From positions 2,292,501-2,356,500 of the forward strand of contig NZ_JAVTTP010000001.1 of the NCBI RefSeq assembly GCF_032248455.1: 64,000 bases of DNA. Reading direction: 5' to 3'. The notes below the pieces were generated by a model. It saw only the letters and a list, made by a program, of their open reading frames with translations, made no database searches and had not been told where the DNA came from. Every line of letters starts with the position of its first letter. The first letter of the stretch is position 1. Origin of the DNA: Pricia mediterranea. GTDB lineage: Bacteria; Bacteroidota; Bacteroidia; Flavobacteriales; Flavobacteriaceae. Below, piece by piece: positions 54,270 to 63,927 of the stretch. The position numbers and the translations under genes were made by a program.

Positions 54270-55322
54270 TTGATGCATAAGAGGATTTTAATTACAGGAG
54301 GTGCTGGTTTTATCGGATCCCACGTGGTGCGTCTGTTAGTGCGTAAATATCCAGAGTATCAAGTTTACAACTTGGATGCTTTGACCTATGCAGGCAACCT
54401 AGAAAATTTAAGTGATGTTGAAGAAGCGTCTAATTATACTTTTATTAAAGGCGACATCACCGACGAAGAATTCACAAAGAGAATCTTCACTAAACATCAA
54501 TTTGACGGGGTGGTGCATCTTGCTGCCGAATCTCACGTTGATCGCTCCATATCGGATCCCCTGGCATTTGTACGTACGAACATAATTGGCACAGTAAACT
54601 TGCTCAATGCTGCTCGTGACCTGTGGGACGAACGAATGGAAGACAAGCGATTTTATCATGTAAGCACCGATGAAGTTTATGGTTCTCTTGGTTCCGTTGG
54701 TCTTTTTACAGAATCCACCCCGTATGATCCGAATTCGCCGTATTCGGCCTCAAAAGCCAGTTCGGACCACTTTGTAAGAGCTTATGGTGAAACATATGGT
54801 TTTCCCTACATTATTAGCAATTGTTCGAACAACTACGGGCCAAATCAGTTTCCGGAGAAATTGATTCCTCTCTTTATCCACAATACCATCGAAAGTAAGC
54901 CGTTGCCCGTATATGGAGACGGTAGGTACACTCGAGATTGGTTGTTCGTAGAAGACCATGCGGCAGCTATCGACTTAGTCTTTCATCAAGGCAAAAATCA
55001 TGAGACCTATAATATAGGTGGATTTAATGAGTGGCAGAACATAGAGCTGGTCGAATTACTTTGTCGCCTGATGGATAGAAAACTAGGAAGATCTGAAGGT
55101 AGTTCTCAAGAATTGATCACCTATGTGAAAGATCGGCCGGGGCATGATCTTCGCTATGCCATCGATGCGGATAAAATTCATAAAGAATTGGGTTGGAAAC
55201 CATCCGTCACCTTTGAGCAAGGCCTTGAGCGCACTATTGACTGGTATTTGGCAAATAAAACCTGGTTAAAAAACGTTACCACGGGAGATTACCAGGCCTA
55301 CTACGACAAAATGTATGGTTAG
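54270..55322 (+). CDS. rfbB: dTDP-glucose 4,6-dehydratase
   Basis: Second step of dTDP-L-rhamnose synthesis, conversion of dTDP-glucose to the 4-keto-6-deoxy sugar. A 350-residue extended SDR enzyme: NAD-binding GGAGFIGSHVVR (residues 8-19), HLAAESHVDRSI near 85, HVSTDEVYGSLG near 130, catalytic YxxxK in YSASKASSDHF near 160, and NCSNNYGPNQFPEKLIPL near 190. All hallmark residues (Thr-Asp-Glu of the active site in STDEVYG) are present. It lies in a cluster with rfbA, rfbC and rfbD downstream. Confidence 0.96.
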   Translation: MMHKRILITGGAGFIGSHVVRLLVRKYPEYQVYNLDALTYAGNLENLSDVEEASNYTFIKGDITDEEFTKRIFTKHQFDGVVHLAAESHVDRSISDPLAFVRTNIIGTVNLLNAARDLWDERMEDKRFYHVSTDEVYGSLGSVGLFTESTPYDPNSPYSASKASSDHFVRAYGETYGFPYIISNCSNNYGPNQFPEKLIPLFIHNTIESKPLPVYGDGRYTRDWLFVEDHAAAIDLVFHQGKNHETYNIGGFNEWQNIELVELLCRLMDRKLGRSEGSSQELITYVKDRPGHDLRYAIDADKIHKELGWKPSVTFEQGLERTIDWYLANKTWLKNVTTGDYQAYYDKMYG

Positions 55323-55410
55323 TTCCATTGTAGCAAAAAGAGTGGGATATTCATTGAATTTTTTTTGAGTTTAGGACGCATTCTACCGCAGTCCGAACAA
55401 ATTAGGAAAT

Positions 55411-56280
55411 ATGAAAGGAATAATATTGGCGGGCGGTTCTGGAACACGTTTACACCCATTGACTCTATCGGTAAGCAAACAGCTGATGCCGATTTATGAC
55501 AAACCGATGATATATTATCCGCTATCTACGCTGATGTCCGCGGGTATTCAAGAAATCCTGATAATTTCTACCCCTAAAGACCTGCCTTTATTTGAAGAAA
55601 TCCTAGGGGATGGCAGAAAATACGGCTGTCATTTTTCGTATGCTGTCCAAGAAGCGCCAAATGGCTTAGCGGAAGCGTTTATCATAGGTGCCGACTTTAT
55701 AGGTAAAGACAAGGTCGCCCTAATCTTGGGAGATAATATATTTTACGGTTCAGGACTTGCGAAACTATTGCAAGCGAACAATAACCCTGACGGTGGTATA
55801 ATCTACGCCTACCGGGTTCATGACCCAGAGCGTTATGGGGTAGTAGAATTCGATAGCAACGGAAAGGTTATCAGCATAGAAGAAAAACCGAAAGACCCAA
55901 AATCCAATTACGCCGTTCCGGGGATATACTTCTATGATAATGCGGTCATTGATATAGCAAGAACTATTCCCCCGAGCGATAGGGGTGAATTGGAAATAAC
56001 CGATGTCAATAAAATATATTTGGACCAGGGCAAACTCAACGTCAGCATTTTGGATAGTGGTACCGCATGGCTAGATACGGGGACCTTCAAGTCTTTGATG
56101 CAAGCGTCGCAGTTTGTTGAGGTTATAGAGGAGCGGCAAGGCCTGGTCGTAGGTTCGATCGAAGTTGCCGCCTATGAGATGGGATATATTGATGAAACAC
56201 AGTTTAAGGCCTTAGCCGAACCTTTGGTCAAAAGTGGCTATGGCAAGAATCTGTTGGGAGTTTTAAAAGGAAATATATGA
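55411..56280 (+). CDS. rfbA: Glucose-1-phosphate thymidylyltransferase
   Basis: First step of dTDP-L-rhamnose synthesis: joins dTTP and glucose-1-phosphate. A 289-residue nucleotidyltransferase with the signature [13 protein letters not shown] at residues 6-18, then [23 protein letters not shown] near 110 and the [12 protein letters not shown] segment near 160 that is typical of RmlA. Length is standard. Its TGA overlaps the rfbC ATG (ATGA 56277-56280), indicating coupled translation. Confidence 0.97.
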   Translation: MKGIILAGGSGTRLHPLTLSVSKQLMPIYDKPMIYYPLSTLMSAGIQEILIISTPKDLPLFEEILGDGRKYGCHFSYAVQEAPNGLAEAFIIGADFIGKDKVALILGDNIFYGSGLAKLLQANNNPDGGIIYAYRVHDPERYGVVEFDSNGKVISIEEKPKDPKSNYAVPGIYFYDNAVIDIARTIPPSDRGELEITDVNKIYLDQGKLNVSILDSGTAWLDTGTFKSLMQASQFVEVIEERQGLVVGSIEVAAYEMGYIDETQFKALAEPLVKSGYGKNLLGVLKGNI

Positions 56281-56822
56281 ACGTTACCGAAACCGAACTT
56301 AAAGGGTGCTTTGTGATTGAACCCTTACAATTTAAAGACGACCGTGGCTACTTTTTGGAAACATACAACCAAAGAAAATTTGACGATTTTCTCGGGAGGC
56401 GGGTCACGTTTGTTCAGGACAACCAATCTTTTTCGAGAAAAGGCGTGATAAGGGCACTGCACTATCAGATTGGCGAGCACGCCCAGGCCAAGTTAGTAAG
56501 GGTGCTGCAAGGAAGGGTCCTCGATGTTGTGGTCGACCTTAGAAAAGATTCCAAGACTTTCGGTAATCACATAGCAATTGAACTCAGCCATGAAAATGGG
56601 AAGCAGCTCTTTATACCGAGGAGCTTCGCCCATGGCTTTGTAGTGCTCAGTGAAACGGCCGAATTTTTTTACAAATGCGATAATCATTATAATAAAGCTT
56701 CTGAAGGAGGTATTATATACAATGATTCCAGCCTGTCGATTGATTGGAAACTACCTGAAGAAGAGTTGATACTTTCTGAAAAAGACCGCCAATTGCCCAA
56801 TTTCGAAAACGCCGGAATATGA
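56277..56822 (+). CDS. rfbC: dTDP-4-dehydrorhamnose 3,5-epimerase
   Basis: Third step of dTDP-L-rhamnose synthesis. A 181-residue cupin: [13 protein letters not shown] near residue 20, [20 protein letters not shown] near 45-63 (the His of RALHYQ is the catalytic base), and [15 protein letters not shown] near 110-125. Complete, of usual length. Overlaps both neighbours by four bases (ATGA), so rfbACD is a tight translational unit. Confidence 0.96.
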   Translation: MNVTETELKGCFVIEPLQFKDDRGYFLETYNQRKFDDFLGRRVTFVQDNQSFSRKGVIRALHYQIGEHAQAKLVRVLQGRVLDVVVDLRKDSKTFGNHIAIELSHENGKQLFIPRSFAHGFVVLSETAEFFYKCDNHYNKASEGGIIYNDSSLSIDWKLPEEELILSEKDRQLPNFENAGI

Positions 56823-57667
56823 GTAATGTTCTAGTAACCGGGGGACGTGGTCAATTGGCAACATGCATCGGGCAAGTCGCCCACATTGATGATGATAACC
56901 GATTCATCTATACCGACTATACCGATCTTAACATAACCGAAGAGAAAGAAGTAGAGCGCTTTTTTGAGGATACCAATATCCAATTCTGCATTAATTGTGC
57001 CGCCTATACCGCTGTTGATCAAGCGGAAGCGGAACCCAAAAAGGCAGATCTGGTAAACCATATTGGGACAAGAAATCTTGCAACGGCCTGCAAGAAGCAT
57101 CGTGCGACGCTTATTCATATTTCTACGGATTTTGTATTCGATGGACTTCAATCATTACCTTACAATGAAGAGGCAGCCACTAGGCCTTTAGGAATATATG
57201 GCGCTTCCAAACTGGCTGGCGAAACAGCGATTATCGAAATACTGGAACAACATTATATTATAAGAACCTCTTGGCTGTATTCGAACTACGGAGATAATTT
57301 TATGAAAACCATGTTGCGATTAGGTCAGGAGCGGGATTCCCTAAGCGTAGTATGTGATCAAATTGGCACTCCTACATACGGAATCGATTTGGCACGCATG
57401 GTGCTGAATGTCTTATCTAACAGTACTAATATGTACGGAATTTATCATTATAGTAATGAGGGGGTGGCGAGTTGGTACGATTTCAGCAAGGCCATCTTTG
57501 ACATAAGCGGTGTCGAATGTCATGTCACCCCCATCGCTGGTGCCGACTTTCCGACATCGGCCGAACGACCTGCGTTTAGCGTGTTGGACAAAACAAAAGT
57601 AAAGCGTGATTTCGGAATCGACATACCCTATTGGAGGGACAGTCTAAAAGCGTGTTTAAAGAAATAA
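56819..57667 (+). CDS. rfbD: dTDP-4-dehydrorhamnose reductase
   Basis: Last step of dTDP-L-rhamnose synthesis, NADPH-dependent reduction. A 282-residue SDR protein: VTGGRGQLATCI at residues 5-16, NCAAYTAVDQAE near 57-70, STDFVFDG near 100 and catalytic YGASKLAGE near 124. The ATG overlaps rfbC by four bases. asnB starts nine bases after its stop. Confidence 0.95.
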   Translation: MSNVLVTGGRGQLATCIGQVAHIDDDNRFIYTDYTDLNITEEKEVERFFEDTNIQFCINCAAYTAVDQAEAEPKKADLVNHIGTRNLATACKKHRATLIHISTDFVFDGLQSLPYNEEAATRPLGIYGASKLAGETAIIEILEQHYIIRTSWLYSNYGDNFMKTMLRLGQERDSLSVVCDQIGTPTYGIDLARMVLNVLSNSTNMYGIYHYSNEGVASWYDFSKAIFDISGVECHVTPIAGADFPTSAERPAFSVLDKTKVKRDFGIDIPYWRDSLKACLKK

Positions 57668-57676
57668 CTAAGATTT

Positions 57677-59494
57677 ATGTGTGGAATTACCGGAATTTAC
57701 TCCAAAGAAGAAATCGGGAATTTGGAGACGCGAATTACGAAGATGACGGAATCTATCGAACATCGGGGACCAGATTCAGGGGCGTTCTTTATCTGCAAAA
57801 ATAAAGTAGCTTTAGGCCACCGGAGGTTGAGTATCATCGACTTAAGAAACGTGGCGAACCAGCCTATGACCTCATCGAACGGAAATTGGCAAATCATCTT
57901 CAATGGAGAAATTTATAATTTTAAGGAGATTAAAAAGGAACTTTCCTATGATTTTATTACGGATTCGGATACCGAGGTCATTCTAGCAGCTGTTCAGGAT
58001 AAGGGATTGGACTGGTTTTTAAAACGCGCCAACGGCATGTTCGCTATGGCCGTTTACGACTCGGAAAGTGAAGAGCTATTGCTAGTTCGTGACCGACTGG
58101 GTATTAAACCGCTCTATTATTATAATGATGGTACAACGCTCGTATTTGCATCTGAGATCAAAGCTATTCTCAATAGCGGTCTGGTTGAAGCTGAGTTCAA
58201 TTCTTCAGCGGTCGACGAATACCTTGCCAATAGGTATATCCGTGCACCTTACACTTTCTTTAAAGGAATTCGGCAATTGGAACCAGGTTCTTTCCATAGG
58301 TACGGGAAAACTTTAAATCTTACCGAAAGAATATATTGGAGCCTGCCGAAAGCCTTTAACGTTTCAACGGAATTCGATGAGCAGAAGATAAAAAAAGAGT
58401 TCGAGGGCGAGATAAAAAATGCCATCGAATATCGGTTGATTGCCGATGTCCCCTTGGGAACGTATCTGAGCGGCGGAGTTGACTCAAGCCTGATAACTGC
58501 CATTACGGCATTAAAAAAGAAGGATCAGGTCAATACCTATACCATAGGTTTTGAAGAAATGAACGAATTCGATTACGCCAGAACGGTGGCTGAAAAGTAC
58601 GATACGGCACATCACGAAATTCTGATGAAAAAGGAAGACTATTTGGCCAACTGGGAACGACTTATTGCGGCCAAAGATGCCCCCTTAGGTGTTCCAAATG
58701 AAATACCGCTGGCCATTATGTCTTCTAAATTGAAGGAGAAAATAACCGTGGTGCTATCCGGTGAGGGCGCTGACGAATTGATGGGGGGTTATGGTAGAAT
58801 ATTCCGTCTTCCGTTTGATCATGAAAACCATTCCCCTGAAGATAATTTTTACGACCACTTCATCGCTAAGTATGAATACGTGCCAAGACACATGCGCGAT
58901 GAACTGATTAATACCCCAACGGAATACCGAGATGAGTTTGACGACATCGTACGTAATCAGTTCAAAGAACATGGAAACAAAGAGAACGTATTTCGTTTTT
59001 TTCATCAATACCATGTAAAAGGCTTGCTGCAAAGAGTCGACATGACCACCATGCAAACCTCTGTGGAGGCCCGAGTACCGTTTCTTGATCATAATTTGAT
59101 CGAATTCGCATACAAGTCCATACCCTATCAACTCAAATTAAAATGGCTGGACGAAAATTCCGAAAAACTGGCAAAAGGCCAAACGGCCGATCAGTATAGT
59201 GAGGTGCTGGACATACCTAAATATCTATTGCGGGAAGTATCTTATTCATATCTTCCAGAAGAGATTATAAAGCGGAAGAAGGTGGGATTTCCTGTGCCGC
59301 TTACCGAATGGTTTGAAAACTTAGAGGAATTGGCGAACAAATTATTGATAAATTGCTCTTGGCTTAAGAAAGGCGTCCTCACGGATCTGATTGCAAAGAG
59401 CAAGACTGAACCCAGAGCGGGGCAGATACTTTGGATGTTTGTCAACATCGAATTGTTTAAAAAACAGTACTTTGCTACTAAATGGCGCTGGTAA
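57677..59494 (+). CDS. asnB: Glutamine-dependent asparagine synthetase-like amidotransferase
   Basis: A 605-residue protein with an N-terminal class II glutaminase domain whose nucleophile Cys2 is exposed after Met removal (MCGITGIYS), RGPDSGAF near 30 and GHRRLSIID near 46. The C-terminal synthetase domain has the PP-loop LSGGVDSSLI near 262 and SGEGADELMGGYGR near 360. The family amidates aspartate or, in polysaccharide clusters, a uronic acid or other sugar carboxylate. The position between rfbD and the tagD gene favours the second role. It starts nine bases after rfbD. Confidence 0.9.
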   Translation: MCGITGIYSKEEIGNLETRITKMTESIEHRGPDSGAFFICKNKVALGHRRLSIIDLRNVANQPMTSSNGNWQIIFNGEIYNFKEIKKELSYDFITDSDTEVILAAVQDKGLDWFLKRANGMFAMAVYDSESEELLLVRDRLGIKPLYYYNDGTTLVFASEIKAILNSGLVEAEFNSSAVDEYLANRYIRAPYTFFKGIRQLEPGSFHRYGKTLNLTERIYWSLPKAFNVSTEFDEQKIKKEFEGEIKNAIEYRLIADVPLGTYLSGGVDSSLITAITALKKKDQVNTYTIGFEEMNEFDYARTVAEKYDTAHHEILMKKEDYLANWERLIAAKDAPLGVPNEIPLAIMSSKLKEKITVVLSGEGADELMGGYGRIFRLPFDHENHSPEDNFYDHFIAKYEYVPRHMRDELINTPTEYRDEFDDIVRNQFKEHGNKENVFRFFHQYHVKGLLQRVDMTTMQTSVEARVPFLDHNLIEFAYKSIPYQLKLKWLDENSEKLAKGQTADQYSEVLDIPKYLLREVSYSYLPEEIIKRKKVGFPVPLTEWFENLEELANKLLINCSWLKKGVLTDLIAKSKTEPRAGQILWMFVNIELFKKQYFATKWRW

Positions 59495-59547
59495 AGAGCC
59501 TCTGAAACGCGTAACGACTCAACAAAATCTCAAATTTAAGTATACTT

Positions 59548-59985
59548 ATGTACAAACGGGGGGACGAGAAAATAGTAATAGGATATACATCTGGAGTTTA
59601 TGATTTATTTCATATCGGTCACCTGAACCTGCTGAAAAATGCAAAGGGATTGTGTGATAAACTGATTGTAGGGGTCACCAGCGACGAGCTGGTGGCCTAT
59701 AAGAACAAAAAGGCAGTTATCCCGCATCAAGAACGAATGGAAATCGTACGGAACATTAGACACGTTGACTCCGTAGTGCCACAGAATGATATGGATAAGT
59801 TTAAGATGTGGCAACGTATTAAATTCGACGTTATGTTCGTAGGTGACGATTGGTTCGAATCCGAAAAATGGAAGGTCCTTGATGAAAAGTTTAAGGAGGT
59901 TGGTGTAAAAATTATTTATTTCCCTTATACAAAAGGAACCTCCTCTACACTAATAAACGAGACACTAAAAAATCTTAGGAAATAA
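59548..59985 (+). CDS. tagD: Glycerol-3-phosphate cytidylyltransferase
   Basis: A 145-residue nucleotidyltransferase of the GCT/TagD family that makes CDP-glycerol from CTP and glycerol-3-phosphate. It has the HxGH motif (DLFHIGHLNLLKNAK, residues 20-34) and the C-terminal TKGTSSTLI motif that stands for the RTxGISTT signature of GCTs. Closely related families (FMN- or ethanolamine-type) lack this pairing with a CDP-glycerol transferase, which here is encoded at 62679-63827. It follows asnB by 53 bases. Confidence 0.87.
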   Translation: MYKRGDEKIVIGYTSGVYDLFHIGHLNLLKNAKGLCDKLIVGVTSDELVAYKNKKAVIPHQERMEIVRNIRHVDSVVPQNDMDKFKMWQRIKFDVMFVGDDWFESEKWKVLDEKFKEVGVKIIYFPYTKGTSSTLINETLKNLRK

Positions 59986-60201
59986 GAGAGTTCTTTTTTG
60001 AAGGGTTTGAAGAAGGTCTCGACTGTTTCATAGGTGCCGATCGGCAGTCTGTTCAATCAAAACACACTTTATTGGTCGTGTTTATCTGCCCTTTTCCAAT
60101 AGTCATAAGGGTACGAATTGGTAATCGAATTTTTTTAATGTCAATAGGCTCGAATTTTAACCCTCTTTGGCTTGTCCTGAGCGGATAATTTACCCAGTGG
60201 T

Positions 60202-61338
60202 ATGAAGAAAAAAACCAAAAACCTTATTGTGTTCGGCACACGGCCAGAAGCCATAAAAATGGCTCCGTTGGTCAAAGAGTTTCAAAAACATTCTGAGTTC
60301 TTTAATACGAAGGTCTGCATTACGGCACAACATCGCGAGATGCTAGACCAGGTAATCGAATTTTTCGATATCGAACCCGATTACGACATGAATCTTATGA
60401 AGCCCGATCAGAACCTGTATTCTTTGACGGCCGATATTATCACGGGCTTAAAGTCCGTTCTCGACGATTTTAAACCTGATTATGTGTACGTGCATGGTGA
60501 TACGACAACCACGATGGCCTCCTCCATCGCCGCCTTCTACTCCGGCGCTAAAGTTTGCCACATCGAGGCAGGCTTGAGAACATTCCATAGGAGATCTCCC
60601 TTTCCCGAAGAAATAAACCGGTCGATTACCGGGAGGGTCGCGGATTATCATTTTGCACCGACGCCCAAGGCTCGCCAGAATCTTCTGAATGAAAATATAG
60701 CCCAGGAGACGATAGAGGTGACAGGAAATACGGTCATCGACGCCCTCCAGATAAGTGTCGAGAAGGTTACACAGCCAGAGTATGCTCATCACGAAATAGA
60801 GGAATTGGAAGACGTGTGGACTCCGGGAAAGAAACTGATTTTGGTTACGGGACACCGTCGTGAGAACCATGGGCAGGGCTTCATAGATATTTGCAAGGCT
60901 TTGGCTGCAATAGCGAAGCAGCATGATGATGTAGAGATTATCTATCCGGTGCACCTAAATCCCAACGTACAAAAGCCAGTGTATGAACTTTTGGCGGGCA
61001 TTGAAAACATCAGTCTTATCGCTCCTTTGTCCTACCCCGGTTTTGTGTGGTTAATGAATAGAAGCTATCTTATCATTACCGATAGCGGTGGAGTTCAAGA
61101 AGAGGCACCCAGTTTGGGCAAGCCCGTATTAGTCATGCGTGATACTACCGAGCGTCCCGAGGCCGTCGAGGCGGGAACGGTGATTTTGACCGGTACCGAC
61201 ACCAATAAAATTATCGATGAGGCAGGACGTCTTTTAGAGCATCAAAAAGAGTATGATGCGATGAGTCAACGCCATAATCCCTATGGAGACGGCAAGGCCT
61301 GTGAACGTATCGTCACATTCATGAAGAACAGGCTATAA
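60202..61338 (+). CDS. wecB: UDP-N-acetylglucosamine 2-epimerase (non-hydrolysing)
   Basis: Interconverts UDP-GlcNAc and UDP-ManNAc. A 378-residue GT-B-fold enzyme with GTRPEAIKMAPLV (residues 12-24), HGDTTTTMASSIAAF near 94, HIEAGLRT near 114, PEEINRS, GHRRENHGQGF near 216 and ITDSGGVQEEAPSLGKPVLVMRDTTERPE near 290-318, all hallmarks of WecB. The product can go into ManNAc or ManNAcA residues of the glycan or the first sugar of a teichoic-acid-like linkage unit. It starts 216 bases after tagD. Confidence 0.95.
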   Translation: MKKKTKNLIVFGTRPEAIKMAPLVKEFQKHSEFFNTKVCITAQHREMLDQVIEFFDIEPDYDMNLMKPDQNLYSLTADIITGLKSVLDDFKPDYVYVHGDTTTTMASSIAAFYSGAKVCHIEAGLRTFHRRSPFPEEINRSITGRVADYHFAPTPKARQNLLNENIAQETIEVTGNTVIDALQISVEKVTQPEYAHHEIEELEDVWTPGKKLILVTGHRRENHGQGFIDICKALAAIAKQHDDVEIIYPVHLNPNVQKPVYELLAGIENISLIAPLSYPGFVWLMNRSYLIITDSGGVQEEAPSLGKPVLVMRDTTERPEAVEAGTVILTGTDTNKIIDEAGRLLEHQKEYDAMSQRHNPYGDGKACERIVTFMKNRL

Positions 61339-61354
61339 ACTTTCAAGACCGCCA

Positions 61355-62653
61355 TTGTCCCAGCTTAAGAATACATATAGGAAGTTTAGCAAGAACCAAC
61401 TGTTCAATAACTTTATCTCGTTATTTTCTTTGCAGGGCGTCAATTTGGTGCTTCCATTTTTGACCCTACCCTATCTCGGTAGGGTTTTAGGCGCAGAAAA
61501 TTATGGAGTTGTGCTGATGGTCTACGCCGTTATGCAATACCTATTTGTTCTTTGTGATTATGGCTTTAATCTTTCTGCTACTAGAGACGTATCCATTTAT
61601 AGGGAGGATAAGGCGAAAATAGATCGAATTTTCAGCAACATCTATTACATTAAATCGGTGCTGGTGCTGCTGGCATTCATTGTTTTGGCCGTATGTGTTT
61701 ATACTGTCGCTGAGTTGAAAGCGCATAAGCTAGCTTATTTCTTGGGTTTTGGTATTGTCGTGGGGCAAGTATTGAATCCAATATGGTTCTTTCAAGGGAT
61801 GGAGAACATGAAGTATATGACCCGGGTCAATGTCATTGCTAAAGGCCTTTTTACTGCCTTGATCTTTATCGTAATCCGTTCGGAAGGCGATTACTACAAA
61901 GTGCCCCTGCTCTACTCTATCGGTTTCATCGTGGGTGGTATTTTCTCGCTGTACTTTGCGTTCCGATATTTTAATGTCAAGTTAGTGCCCCCCGACCTAA
62001 AGGAAATCAGACGTCTTCTAGGCAGCAGCACCCAATACTTTTTGTCACGTTCGGCCGCGGCGCTCTATACGTCGAGTAATACTTTCGTTGCAGGTCTTGC
62101 ACTGGGTAACTACTTCGCCGGCATATTCGGTGCCGCTGAGAAAATATTCATGGCTATGACAGTGATTTACGCTCCATTGGGCGATGCACTCTATCCTTAC
62201 ATGGCCAAAAAAAGGAATTTACGGCTATTCAAAAAAATATTGTTTGGCGTCATTTCGGTCAATACCCTGGTCGCTTTAGTCGTCTACCTATTTAGCGATT
62301 GGATTACGTTGTTGGTTTTTGGACCTGATTTCACTGAAAGTGCCCAACTTCTGCGAATTTTTTGCGTACTCGCCCTTATATTCGTACCGGCGGTCATGAT
62401 AGGATATCCTTTTCTAGGCGCATTGGGCAAGGAGAAATATGCAAATTATAGCGTCGTCTTTGCCTCCGTTCTCCACGTGATCCTATTGATTGTACTGTAT
62501 GAGCATCTTACGGTGTACCGAATAGTTTACTTATTGTTGTTTACCCAGGCCATTGTATTTATCATTCGTCTGGTGGGAGCAAAAAAACTAAGTGGGGCAC
62601 TTAAGAGCGGGAACCTCACCTCATCTGATGTGCCGGAAGACCCGGAAAAATAA
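61355..62653 (+). CDS. Wzx-like polysaccharide flippase
   Basis: A 432-residue polytopic membrane protein of the MATE/MVF-like flippase superfamily with about 12 hydrophobic segments. The start TTG 61355 (MSQLKNTYRKF) is the only one that includes the conserved N-terminal region FLTLPYLGRVLGAENYGVV; no in-frame ATG precedes the first helix. It should move the lipid-linked repeat unit across the inner membrane. It lies between wecB and the glycerophosphotransferase, 16 bases after wecB. No Wzy polymerase is recognised inside the window and may lie downstream. Confidence 0.85.
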   Translation: MSQLKNTYRKFSKNQLFNNFISLFSLQGVNLVLPFLTLPYLGRVLGAENYGVVLMVYAVMQYLFVLCDYGFNLSATRDVSIYREDKAKIDRIFSNIYYIKSVLVLLAFIVLAVCVYTVAELKAHKLAYFLGFGIVVGQVLNPIWFFQGMENMKYMTRVNVIAKGLFTALIFIVIRSEGDYYKVPLLYSIGFIVGGIFSLYFAFRYFNVKLVPPDLKEIRRLLGSSTQYFLSRSAAALYTSSNTFVAGLALGNYFAGIFGAAEKIFMAMTVIYAPLGDALYPYMAKKRNLRLFKKILFGVISVNTLVALVVYLFSDWITLLVFGPDFTESAQLLRIFCVLALIFVPAVMIGYPFLGALGKEKYANYSVVFASVLHVILLIVLYEHLTVYRIVYLLLFTQAIVFIIRLVGAKKLSGALKSGNLTSSDVPEDPEK

Positions 62654-62678
62654 TGTATCAACGAAATAGATTGAACTA

Positions 62679-63827
62679 ATGAAACGTTTGGCAACCTTAT
62701 TTGTTGAAAAAATTATGTTCGGTATTCTGAGCGTCCTGATACCGACCCAAAAAGGATTGATGCTTTTTGGGTCGGGCTTCGACCGTTTTTCCGATAACCC
62801 TAAGTTTTTGTTCCTTCATTTTCAGAAAAACTTTCTCGAAGGGCCAGTCTGGATTTCTTCCGATAGGGAAGAGGCGCGTGACTTAAGAAAAAAAGGATAT
62901 CGATGCTATTATCGTTGGAGTTTGGGTGCCTTTTGGATGGTCATTCGTGCCCAGTTCTTTTTCGTTTCCCATACGGTCAAAGATATCTACCCGACAGTTC
63001 CCCGTCGGGGAACCATCATTAATCTTTGGCACGGCACTCCGATAAAGCAGATAGGTTTTGATTCGCTAAATGAACGGATATGGATTGAAGAAATGATCAG
63101 GTCTGGAAGGACGTTGCCGTATGAACGTTGGGATTATCTCGTGACGGCTTCGGCCCAAACCACGTTCATCTTCGAAAGGGCCATGCGTTTGCCAGAATAT
63201 AAGATTGTTCCCTTGGGGCAACCAAGAACGGACCATCTTCTGGCCATGACCAACGATGCTGCGCTCAAGGAAAAACTTAGTTCAAGATTGGCCTTGTCAC
63301 GGTCTCTAGAGCAATATACCGTTTTGTTGTACACCCCGACATTCCGAAATAACGAGAGCGCTACCCTGACTATCAAAAGAACGCTTGTAGAACTGGATAG
63401 ACAATTGCGCAGCGCTGACGATAGTGTGCTTTTTTTTAAACCCCATCCTTTGGACCGCAACATCTTTGACGAAGAATTTTTCAAACCTTTGACGAAGGTG
63501 TTGAATGTATCTACTCAAGACACCCAAGAGCTCTTGAGTGTCGCCGATGTACTCATTACCGACTATTCTTCGATACTCTTCGATTTCATGATTACTAAAA
63601 GGCCTATAATCGCTTATATATTTGATAAGGAAACCTATATTGCCGAAAACGGAGGACTCTATTTTTCGTTTGAAGATTTGGGCACGCATGTCGCTAGCGA
63701 TTCTACTGAGCTGCTCAACCTGGTTATGACCTCGAAAAGTCTAAAAAAAGATTACGATTCCCAAAGATTCAATGCACCCAATAGTTGCGCCGCAATTGAA
63801 GACTTCGTAAAGCAACTAATGACTTAG
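62679..63827 (+). CDS. CDP-glycerol glycerophosphotransferase (TagB/TagF-like)
   Basis: A 382-residue peripheral membrane enzyme of the CDP-glycerol:poly(glycerophosphate) transferase family. Hallmarks are NLWHGTPIKQIG near residues 112-123 (the HGTP motif), a TPTFR strand near 215, FKPHP near 250 and DVLITDYSSILFDF near 290-303. In Gram-positive bacteria these proteins build teichoic acid; here the likely acceptor is a sugar of the cell-surface glycan. The size is nearer to single-addition TagB than to the large polymerase TagF. It uses the CDP-glycerol from the tagD product. The start is ATG 62679, 25 bases after the flippase. Confidence 0.9.
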   Translation: MKRLATLFVEKIMFGILSVLIPTQKGLMLFGSGFDRFSDNPKFLFLHFQKNFLEGPVWISSDREEARDLRKKGYRCYYRWSLGAFWMVIRAQFFFVSHTVKDIYPTVPRRGTIINLWHGTPIKQIGFDSLNERIWIEEMIRSGRTLPYERWDYLVTASAQTTFIFERAMRLPEYKIVPLGQPRTDHLLAMTNDAALKEKLSSRLALSRSLEQYTVLLYTPTFRNNESATLTIKRTLVELDRQLRSADDSVLFFKPHPLDRNIFDEEFFKPLTKVLNVSTQDTQELLSVADVLITDYSSILFDFMITKRPIIAYIFDKETYIAENGGLYFSFEDLGTHVASDSTELLNLVMTSKSLKKDYDSQRFNAPNSCAAIEDFVKQLMT

Positions 63828-63894
63828 CTTTTAGACTCGGGTCGGACCATTTTTGAAGCACGTGGGCCGTACGTACCAAGACCCATAAAAACAG

Positions 63895-63902
63895 TACCTT
63901 TG
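63895..63902 (+). promoter_or_regulatory. Possible promoter -7 box at the window end
   Basis: TACCTTTG matches TAnnTTTG and lies 25 bases before the TTG that opens the partial frame at 63928. Confidence 0.4.
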
Positions 63903-63927
63903 TGCTTAAATAAATCAAAATTCGCCA

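Noticed and set aside
54315-54330. CACGTG within rfbB as a third parS site
   Set aside because: The flanks (CCCACGTGGTGC) do not match the parS palindrome.
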